A DNA stretch of 64,000 nucleotides from Prostheceraeus crozeri (lineage: Eukaryota > Platyhelminthes > Polycladida > Euryleptidae), in NCBI GenBank assembly GCA_907163375.1, contig CAJQUW010000618.1, forward strand, positions 1-64,000, written 5' to 3'. Positions 1-10,800 of this stretch are shown here, piece after piece. Each line of letters begins with the position of its first letter. The stretch's first letter is position 1. The position numbers and the translations under genes are program-made. The notes beneath the pieces are model-generated. The model saw only the letters and a program-made list of their open reading frames with translations. It was not told the origin of the DNA and did not search any database.

Positions 1-160
1 CCCCACGGCAGATTGTAATCCGGTTGTGGATTCTGCGGATATCCTAAAGGGATATCCCTTCTCTTTTTTATACGGATATTCCACTGGATATCCGCGTTTT
101 ATCTTTTCTTTATCTGTTGAAATAAGTTTCTTATCCGTTTTGTTGAATCTCCGTTGTTTT
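1..160. repeat. Cluster of GGATATCC-type motifs
   Basis: The first 150 bases carry several copies of a palindromic core, GATATC, within GCGGATATCC, GGGATATCCC and GGATATCCGC. A similar cluster recurs at 13060-13290. No coding sequence is visible. It may be the edge of a repeat continuing outside the window; the family is unknown. Confidence 0.45.
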
Positions 161-2330
161 GCAGGATGTCCCGCGGTTATCCACTTTTATATCTGGTGAG
201 GTTTATTCCCAAGAGAAGTTTATTGTAAGTAATTATTATTCACGCTTACCACAGACAGAAATTGTTGAATGTACGACATCCAACAACCAAATTCCTTGTA
301 AAATTGCAATGTGTGACCACAAATTGGTCTGTGAAACAAGTATGAAATTGAAAGAATTATAGATTTTGTGAACTGAAATCTTTGCATTTTCTACCACATG
401 AACACCAAAATATTGAAATTTATAAAATACAACATTTCAATACCTCATAGGCACATGCGTCACGCAATCTTTCTTGACATTGACAGGGAATATTAAACTT
501 TATATATTCTTTTAGTTGTAGTTAGAACATGGCCTGTGTGCCTCCATACTTTTCGCGTACCAAGTATCATGGCAACACTTACCCGTTAGCGTGTGTACTT
601 TGTGTCACAACCCCCCCACATGTCCGTTTTCTAGTACATATTTATTATAGAGCGTCAGATTTTCTTGTTGGTCAATTATATGCATCTTCTATATATTTTC
701 TGTTTCTTTAATGCATTTATTGTTGTATTTTCAGTTCATGCCAGGACATCTAATGACTTCGAAATATGCATTGTAATATAAATACTAAATTTACTATTTG
801 AGAAACTTCTCGAGTCCTTGAATAAATCCATGAATTAAAACTATTCATCAAATTTAGAGGAGCAAAATTTAATTTTTGTCAGAAATAGAGAAAATAATTG
901 TTTTTACTTTAACAGTAATCAAATTTAGCTTTCATTTCAGGATTTCAATGACTATTCATAGTGTCCAAAGCACTTTGGGGCTAATCAATTATCAGTATGA
1001 TATAACTCTTTTCCGAAATGAAAGTTGCCGGTGTATATTGTTATTATAGGAACCCGGTCTTATTTTTGTCAATTTTTTATGTGTTATTAGAACTTATCCA
1101 CATGTGTTGTTTCCTGATCGTACTCATGAATTTTGTTTAGTGCGATACCCAACATACATGGTTTTTGTCAGCATGATGTGCCGAAACGCTTCTTCGTTTT
1201 GAACTAAGGAGTTTGAATAGGAACTACGCAAGAACAACAAAAAGACGACTTTTCCTTAATGATGATTATTTTTGTTTTGATTTAGATAGTTCCTCTGCTT
1301 AATCCAATTATTAATAAAACATACCTACTTCAAATACTTAAATATATAGTTATTTCACATTATTAAAATATACAAACGTATATAACCGTGTTCTGTAGTA
1401 TTCAGTATAATTTTATTAATATCGTAGATCATCAAGTAACGCCTTCATCCAATCTTGAATTGCCACGAGTAAATTCAGGGTAAATGTATTGTATCGTAGA
1501 GACTTCGGATGTTAGGAAACTCAATTAAAGGGACGTTTTCGTCTTAGGATTATTATGCTACTCTTGATTTACGAAATTTTATCATGCGAATCGGACTATT
1601 TATTCCAACAGTTTGGAAATATAGAATAATAACAAGGCTGTAAGGCTATTTATTCAACAAAATTTTGATCGTTATTGTTTTGTAACTATCAGTACAGTTT
1701 CCATTGTTCAATTGAGTAGAATACATAGACATTATTTAGGTGTTTACGGAAACGGATTTTTATTTGGATAAAAAAAAAGCTGGAATACCTAGAAATTCAT
1801 CTTGACCCTTCCGTTCGACACCCTGTCATTGGCCAATGTGGTAACGAAGTTAAGTGGTAGGGTACTATCTGGGGTTATTGTAGGCTTTTGTAGCAAGATA
1901 AAAAAATCTCTATATGTATTCATATGCATATAGATAATTAAATAGAATATCGGTCTAGTTTCAATGATATGAATATGTTTTAGACACTTGCCATGTTTGA
2001 TGAAGAACTGCCAGGTGTTTAGCAATTTTGTGTTTCCTTGTATCCTGTTTCACTCTATATAGTTTTTGACAACTAATTATTTGGCCGGGAAAGTGGCTCT
2101 TGTTGTTAATCTGCAGGTCAATATCTCTAAATTGTGTACTAGCTCATGAAAGAGATCCAGTTATTGTGTGTAGTAAACGTTGTACCGTTTGTTTTAGCGC
2201 ATGTCTGACACGAAAGTGAATAGATTACGAATCAATAGTGAATTGGCGGAAACTCAAGAGTAAAGAAAACACATCAGAAATATGGTCAAAAACGTCAACT
2301 CAAGTTGAAAAAAAAACGCGGTGCGAGTTA
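161..2330. other. No gene seen
   Basis: AT-rich sequence with only short random reading frames on both strands. I see no splice-flanked coding exon, RNA gene or recognisable transposon end. A short run of A lies near 1770. Confidence 0.5.
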
Positions 2331-2369
2331 TCAAGTGTAGTGACAGCGTTGAGTTTCCTAGCCCGGAAA

Positions 2370-2470
2370 AAATAAAAAAAATCAAAAAAAAAAAAAAAAA
2401 AAAAAAAAAAATAAAAAAAAAAAAAAATAAAAAAAAAAAAAAAAAAAAAAATAAAAAACAAAAAAAATAA
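2370..2470. repeat. A-rich low-complexity tract
   Basis: About 100 bases of nearly pure A with scattered T and a few C. The complementary strand gives a spurious poly-Phe reading frame. It lies just upstream of the degraded CACTA-like transposase and could be an old poly(A) or replication-slippage tract. Confidence 0.85.
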
Positions 2471-2739
2471 TATAAAAAATTTGATGTTCAAAGAAACAAG
2501 TGATTCGCACGATATGCTCCCTATATAGCTTGATAGTATATGAAACCAGTCAGAAGGAGGGTTGCCAGTCAATGGTAACAGTCGATGAAGACATAATTGA
2601 TTACTTTTGTGATATGTATGATAAAGAATCCTCAGAATCATGCTCTTGAGTCGGAGAGCTTCACCGACAATGATAATTACTCTTTGGGATGAAATGTTTT
2701 TACGTTAGGACGGCATAGAAACCAATTCTGACAGATTTG

Positions 2740-4440
2740 CGAGGATTAAACAGGATTTTTGCCGTGTTGATTTGAAGAAGCATGGTGTTGGACCACTTCC
2801 CTTTTGATGCAAGAACTCTGTGAAGCAAATCACCACAATGTTCGTCCCGCTGATCATTAAGACGGTTTCTAACATGGAGTAATTATTATTTCGGTTACAA
2901 AACACAGATCTGCAGAGAACATCTTAGTCGCTATCCAGGACGAAATTCTAAAATAACATAGACACATTGACAATTACAGATATTGTTGATGGGAACTGCC
3001 ACTCTACAAAAGTTCTCGAGGTGACCGTTTGGCCTTTTTCTAGCTACGATAAACAATTTACGTCCATCTGTAGTTTTCCCCGTCGTGATAACAGTAGGGC
3101 TATCTACAAAGCCGTCAGAACCTACAATTTTTAGTGAAGCTGTGTCTGAAATTAGTTATTTGACTGAGCATGGTATTATCTATCGAGGAATGAACCTTAA
3201 ATGTTATTTTGCTGCTCATATCATGTGACACTCCTGCTCGACCACATGGTGAAAGATATAGTTTGCTTTAATGCCTTTTACGGTTGTGATTATTGCACCA
3301 CTAAAGGTGTCCATGACGGAAAACGAATGACCTGGCCTTCGACAAATTTCACTGAGAGAAGTAATGAAAACCTTCCGCAAACGGTCTGCGCACCACAACA
3401 TCATTATAAAACGCTGTCGCCAAGCATGTTTGAATTGACTCCATGTAACATGATTGATTCTTTCCATACGACTTCATGCATATTAGTAGTGGCATTACAT
3501 TGAAGCTCTTTACATGGATAACTAGTGGTCCAAAACGAGTGGAATCCAGTGGTATTATTTGTCGTATGTCTGCTGGTAATGTAAAGCTTTTGAACGAAAG
3601 GCTACTCGCTATTCGTTCTTGCATTCCTAACTCCTTCACTAGACGCTCCAGAGGTATTAAAGATCTACCACGTCTAAAAGCCACCGAGTTGCGTTTCAAA
3701 TATTGCTATACACAGCAAAAAGTAGTGCTTCGCGATTTGATGCCGACAAATGAGCATTATGGAGCATATTTGTGAGTTGAGTTTGGGATGCTCTTTGCTG
3801 GTTGATTCTACAACAGCTTTTGCATGTAATGACATGGCTAATAATCTTCTGAAATCCTTCGTGGGGAAAGTTCCTAGATTATATGGTAATTCTTTTATGG
3901 TGTACAACATCCACTCTTTGTTACATTTGGCTAAAACAGCTGCGATTCATGGAAGTTTGGATAATGTCTCAGCTTGGGTTTTCGAAAACAAACTTGGATC
4001 GCTGAAAAGGTCCGTGCGCTCATCTTTACATCCTATAGTTTCTCTGGTGAAATCAAGTTTCATGGAGATGGAGCTGAATGAGAAACAAAAGATGCATAGA
4101 GAACAAAGAAAAGTCTACATCAAATATCCAAATAATGTTTACATTGATCTGAAAAATCATAAGTGCTATTTAGCACATGCAATTGATAAACATGGCGTTA
4201 AAGTTCAGTTATTCCTGAATATACGCCCTTTCTTGACAAGACCTATCGACTCGACAAAAATTGGTTGCTACAAAGTTATCAACACAAACTTTGTATATCA
4301 AACTTTAGAGAAAGAAAAACTACTTGAGTTTAGACGTGGAATGATGATAAATCTACAGCAAATGCCAGGATTCAGTTGTAGTGGGACAAGTATTTTTCTG
4401 GCTTTACTGCATACTTCTCACGATACCAAGTTTTGCTGAT
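2740..4440 (+). mobile_element. CACTA/EnSpm-like DNA transposon remnant
   Basis: A decayed element whose recognisable part is a TNP2-type (Transposase_21) transposase. Similarity to the family starts weakly near 2750 and becomes clear from about 3065. I found no convincing terminal inverted repeats, so the limits given are those of the coding homology, not of the element. It ends about 360 bases before the first coding exon of the DUF4806-like gene. Confidence 0.7.
3065..4439 (+). pseudogene. TNP2-type transposase, degraded
   Basis: Transposase of the CACTA/EnSpm group, which cuts and moves the element's DNA. Blocks read in order in the plus strand. First, VVFPVVITVGLSTKPSEP (about 3072-3125) matches the segment before the catalytic core. 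Next comes a Cys block, FYGCDYCTTKG (about 3277-3309), equivalent to the usual YGCERCTxKG. Then YDFMHISSG (about 3468-3494) stands for the family DYMH motif. ATELRFKYCYT (about 3680-3712) and the C-terminal VYNIHSLLHLAK plus WVFENKLGSLKR (3750-4439) follow the DUF4218-like tail. The pieces are spread over three frames, with at least one frameshift near 3220 and another near 3470, so it cannot encode a working enzyme. Family assignment is by motif memory. Confidence 0.75.
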
Positions 4441-4804
4441 TATTACTGGTAGTTGAGAACAGAATTTTTCGCACAATTTAAGTCACCGATAAGTAACTGG
4501 CCTTCCTAATATAATGTTATTCCATTCCTAATCCATATCGCGTGAATTATTAATCACTGGTTAGCATGAGAACTCAGTCTCACCTATCTCACTTATCACG
4601 AGATAGCAACACTGACATGATCCAGGATTTCTGTGTATGTAAACGATAACTTCCATGATCTCATGTTCATTTTCCGGAAACTATTCGTGTCTTCTATTAA
4701 ATTTGCTTTCTTTAAAAAAGCTAGATAATCAAAGTTGTCACATCACTTCATAGGCTCTTCCGCCGAAGCGTCAGAAGATACCTGCGCAGCCTAAGTGGTA
4801 TGGA

Positions 4805-7800
4805 ATGCAACATGAAGAAACGAGAGTAAAGGTAAATATTCATCGACTTTATTAACAACTTAATGAGAATTATGTTGACGCTGTTATTTTGACTAAGTGA
4901 ATTATGTCGCGATTGACGCCTACCAATGTTCGTTGTTGACTAACTGCTCAATTTGCAAGATGTTCAAATTATTGAATTTAACAAAAAAATCATAAATTAG
5001 ATAAAAAAAAACAAATGTACAGAAACCTAACGGATTGATACTGTTCATGCAGAAACATAACATTATATTGTCGCTACTACTTGCGATTGCAATAATCTAT
5101 ATACCTAGGGCTGCTAAATTTTATCTGTTATATCATGATCGTACATATGCGGCAATATCATTCAAAGATATTGTATTTCGTTTGATTATAACGGATATAG
5201 AACAATACTTCCAAAGATAGTGAACCTTATTATCCTGAAAATTATTCTTCATAAATATTTTGCAACAACTGTAATATTTCGTCAGAAAAACAATGGTTAC
5301 ATATTTGCCTATTCAATAGCTTTCTAATATTATTTAAAATGAGCTTAAAACCTATTACAAACTATTATTTTTCGTGTCTTTACAATGAATGTGAACTAGT
5401 ATATTTTAATTTCTTGACTCTAGAATATGTTATTTCATATGTATATACACATGTTCCCTTCATTTCCTTTATTAATTGCAGAAATACGTTGTTTTCGACT
5501 TTTATGATGACAGACCGAATTCTTTACGAAGTGTTCCGGAATCATGGATCACGACATCTGTTGGCAAGAACGGTTCTCAATTGTCTTATTGTTATTGGCC
5601 AGGTGTTGGAACTATAGACGCTAGGTATGTTTATATATGCACATAGATGAGAATTGAGTCGGTATCTGGACAGGTATTATTTTTTTAACCAGATACTGGA
5701 TAACAGTCAATTTAAGTTTATTTGAATTTAACTCAGCCAATTGAACTATTTTTATTATATTCTGTTGTAATGTCAGTGTCACGAAATTGCGGTAGCGTTC
5801 AAATAGGCCTATAGCCTATTCGCCTCAATCGATAGCAAGAGAAAAGCGATAAGGGTTGTGGACGCAACTATATTGCCGCAGCATTACAGGCACAAGATAT
5901 GTACAGCCTCAGCGCGAACACACGAGGGGTTGGTCCCTCTCTCAATTCAGTCACTAGTTTTTATCACTGCCAGGTTTCACAAGAATAAGGCATCGCAGAT
6001 TGCTATTCGGCCACCAAGATTACAAATCATCATGAAAACTCAAGCAAACATCAAATACCTCAAGCATGACAACAGACTCAGCGGAAAGCGCATCGGAATG
6101 TTTACACACCACTCCAAACAAGCCAAGACTCGACGGAACAAAGGCAACATCGACCACTGTGACTGACTACTCAAACCTCAACACAATAGCCTGGCTGCCC
6201 ACTCATCACCACAGCGCACAATAGATTAATAATTGGCTCATCTGATGCCTCAAACTGGGATGTTATTATGAAATGACTAAGTTAATTAATTCCTATACTC
6301 TACTTTAATATGAAATTATCATACACTAATTAATATCAGTAAAATCCTGTACTCTTCGTCCCTCACAGTCAGGTCTATTTAACATGTAACCTAAAACATT
6401 TCTTTCTACGTTTGATTTTAGCATATACTAATACCAAATCTGAAATGAAAGCATTCCAATATGTAATTCATTGTTTAGGATTCCTAAGGACCATTTTTGG
6501 TTGTTTCTTCTTATTCGATGTATTTTAATTATGTCTGACGAATGAAAGGTTACGGTACATATTAGTTGTAAGAAAAGACTAATGGAAATTTAAATTGTCA
6601 TCTCTGGATGTAATAGAAAGAAAACACAACGCGTATATGATAGAGATCTGGTAAGGTAAATTACTTTACCTTATTTTACTATTAAAAGTAAACTATCGGT
6701 TTGTAAGAAATATCAGACTTATTCGGCCAAATAAGTATTACTGTAGATAGATATCAATCCGTGTTAGACGAGGGTATCATAACGAGACTGAGAGGCTTTC
6801 CATTGCAGTTGTTTAGAATATTATGATTATCAGATTGATTAACTACGGCTGCCTAGTGATAGCAAGTTGAAACGTTTTACTATGCTCGTAAAATATTAGC
6901 CTATTATACATGATACATTATAAAAAAACCGGCTAATAACAGTGCTTGGACTATAGTTCTGTCTGTTATCCGGCCGGATATTACTGATAGGATATTCAGT
7001 ATCCGGTCATTTTCCTATCCGGCACAACGCTAATACAAATATGGTAAATGGTACAATAAATCAATATCAGCTAACACAAACGAATTCGTCAACTAACATC
7101 AGACACCGTGTTGATCTATGCTGGCGCATCGAATGCAGATGTAAAATGCAAATTCTGGTTATCTAAAGAAATCGCTTGGTTCTTATTAAGATAACTCTGA
7201 GATTATAATTCACTAAAAATCATATGACAAATTTCATGAATGTCTAAATATTCATATTAATAGCTTATCAATGTCGTTCTTTACTGTGGAGATTTATTTA
7301 GCTTGTGTGTATCCACGGAGTTTCGTATTTTTCATACTTTTAATTTTCCATATTTTGGTTTCATGAATTGGAATGTGATGTTAGTGAAACATATTAAAGC
7401 TGATACTTCTTTTTCAGTCGTGCAACAACTTTGATAAGGCTTTGCTCAGAACCTAGTCCTTATTGGGGTCTCATGTTGGGAAAAGTCAAAAGCTCGAGCA
7501 TATTCAATAGTATATTGGAGGCAGACGAATACCTGGAAAAACTCATTGGCACTGCACCTACTGACTCGACGGTGAAGGATGCACCCTCTGACCCAACGAG
7601 GGAGTTGGATGTGGATATAGACGATGTTGTATCTCAATTGCCTATAACAAGTGATGTGTTGGAAACTTCATACAAATGTAGAGAATCAGGTAAGGAAGTT
7701 ATTCATACTAGTGGCGGAGTCTGATATTAGGCTCCAAACAGATAACGCTCATTTGGGCACTGGCTATTGAGAAAAAAAATACTAACTATGATCTCATTTT

Positions 7801-10800
7801 CTCAATGCCTCTAGCTTTCACGAGGTCAGTAGATATCTTAGTACGTCCTGCTCATGGCACAACCGTGAAAAATGGCTTCCCAGCTGGCAAGGCAGTTTTC
7901 ACGGTTGTGCCATGAGCAGGACGCACTAAGATATCTAATGACCTCGTGAAAGTCAGAGGCATTGAGAAAATGATATCGATTCTCCGAGGTCGCCTGGAAG
8001 CGTTAGCTATCATGAAAACTATGATCTGTTGATGGAATTGTACTTGAATACTTAATAAAATCAATCCCATGCATATTTTAGAATAGGCTGATATCGGCAT
8101 AAATGTCCGTGTTTTTTTGTTATATTGGCCACTAAGCCTAGGAGAAAAATATATTTTACACGTTCACTTCTCAAATTTTGATAGTTTTTCGTAAATCAAT
8201 GTTACATAGCAAGGACGTTTACGGAATTACTGGTATATTGCAGCGATCCGCAACGCCAAGCCGATCACGTCACATGGAGAGGAGAGACAGCCGCATGTTC
8301 TGCGCGCTGCAAACCTGAAGATTGTTATACTTGCAGTCACCTTGTTGGTATGACTGCCGCCTTGATTTGCTCAAATAGAAACTAATGGTGGACTTAATTA
8401 ATTAAAGTTTTGTACTGACCACGCATAGTTACTTAACAGATAATTATTGCACTATTCTTAATTCGCTGGAAACATGCTTAATTTGCTCGGAAAATTCTCC
8501 CCTGACTCATTAAAAAATACTTCAGTGATTACACAAAATGATGGTGATCCAACTAAAATAAGGTGCAACTAATCGAACACAAATGTGATGTAGTTTGTTG
8601 ATTCTTCCTACAACACTGATCTGTTATATATTGCAGATGACACTGAATTGTTGTCGCAGGAGAGCGATCAACTAACCTCAAAACTGCAGGCGACGCCAAT
8701 GATGAAAACACTGGACGCTAACACAAAAAATATCATGGTGAGATGAATCTTTGTCATACAAAAGCATAGACTTATTCATAGAGAAGTCTTGACACAAAAT
8801 TTTATTTCAGAAATTTCTCAAGAGGCTAGATACAAAAGTGACAACTCTTCAAGAATCATTGGATGGGATGAAAGGAGTAGGAGTCCATACTCATTCGTCG
8901 GTAAAAGGGAAATTTCAGACAGATGATGCATTGGATGTACTAAAGGATATATTTAGTCTTCCTTTAAGTAATGTGAAACAGGTAAGTAACGTAATTCTAC
9001 TCGTACATCTGCCATTGATCAACTGACATGAGCAGTGTTGCACGTCAACTGCATAAATTGAAATGCGCTCTAGTATGAAGGCAAAATTCGTCAGCGATTA
9101 GATAACATTTGCTTATGTTTTGTTGTGGAAAACATAGTGCCTGTAGTCAATTTATGAATCTCAGTAGCTTGCGTATGTGATAGGCAATAATTTCGATACA
9201 GAAAACACTAACTTCAGCGGAAAATTAGGTTGATCAATGGCTTTTAAATGGGAAAATAAATTTCAAAAATTGTTGTACAGAATTTATGTATGTTGTCTAT
9301 AAACTACTGTTATATCGAAAAATAAATTAAATTCGACAAATTAAAGTTAAATCGATGAGAGAAAATAAGCTTTGTATGACGTCAGTTAACGATAAAAGAT
9401 TTAAAGAAAACTATATGGTAAATATATTTTAATGCATGTGGACAAATGTCATGACGTGAAAAATATATAATTCGTCAGCATCATCTTACATCAATGTTTT
9501 GATTATAAATGTGATAAAACTTCGATGGAAATATGGAATAAATTTCGCGAAATATTTCGTCCAAACCCTGGAAAGTATTATTACATGTACTTATCTGGAC
9601 AAAGTGGAAAATTATTTACTATAGCGTCCGGCCGGAGTTGAAGTAACTATAGCAGCTTAGTTAGATAAAGCCGTATAGCAGATTAGAAAATTCCCCACAT
9701 AGCAAAAAGCATGACAAAAAGAAATCTGCTGGTAACAAATGTTTGGTAGTGGGAAGGATGAACATTGTTTTCAGTAAAGAACGCCAATGTGCTGACTTGT
9801 GGACCGGTACGTTGTCGTAGTGGCGGATCATATTATGTTGTGCTCTGATCCTGGAATTTTTTCTCGGACACTGTCCAACATTCTACATGCATGCAAATGA
9901 ACCAACACCGCAGTACCATGAGGAGTTATCAGTTTTTTGTCTTTTTAAGTACAGACGTCGAAACATGACCAAAAATAGAGCAAAAGAAAGTCAAGAATAC
10001 TTGTTTCTTCAGCTTCAAACTCAGTGAAGCCTTGATTTTTTGTGAAAGTTTGTGTCGCCAAGAATGTGCGCCTGGACGCGAAACATCGGCGACTTTGTTT
10101 AATAATCGATTTGACATAAAAGTACGTCGGGATGTACCTCTTTATGTTCTCATTTTTGATTTACAAAGTCTCTCCCGCCAAAAGCCACTAATCATATTGT
10201 AACATAACATAATTTCAGTGGCGTGCGGTGGTCTCAAGCGGTGGGCATGCGATATATTTAGCCTACCATAGTGCATGATAACATGTATGCCTAGCCTTTA
10301 TAATCTATGTACATGCTGCATGTTATAAGTTATATGTACATGTACATGATCAGCTTATCACCAGCCAATACTTATTATAGTTTCCAACACATTCATCTAC
10401 ATATAAAATTCACAAAACAACTAGTATTATACATTGCAGATATATTCTGTATAAAATCGAAAATAAAAATCATTTAAAGATCCATTCTTTGAGACTTCTT
10501 GATAAAGTCATTGATGACAGTGTCGTAGAAGACGGAGTTGTCCTGCAATTTATTCAACAACTCCTTCTCGATGGCGATAGCGGCGAGAGCTGACAATCTC
10601 TCTTCACCTTGACTGGTCCTAGTGAAAGAATTGATCCGCTTTAGTGCAGAAAATGATCGTTTACAGGACGCCGTGGTACTGGGAAAGGTCAGTGCCAGTT
10701 TCGTGAATTTGTTTGTCTCAGGCAGCGTTGCACCCAAATTTTGTCTTTCGAAATATACATTCAGTTCATGGATATTGCACGTACGAAATTCATTACTTTT

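Noticed and set aside
2300-2641. 113-codon minus-strand frame
   Set aside because: Mostly poly-Phe from the A-rich tract.
5858-6166. 102-codon frame in intron 2 of the DUF4806-like gene
   Set aside because: No splice signals that keep phase; the intron joins perfectly without it.
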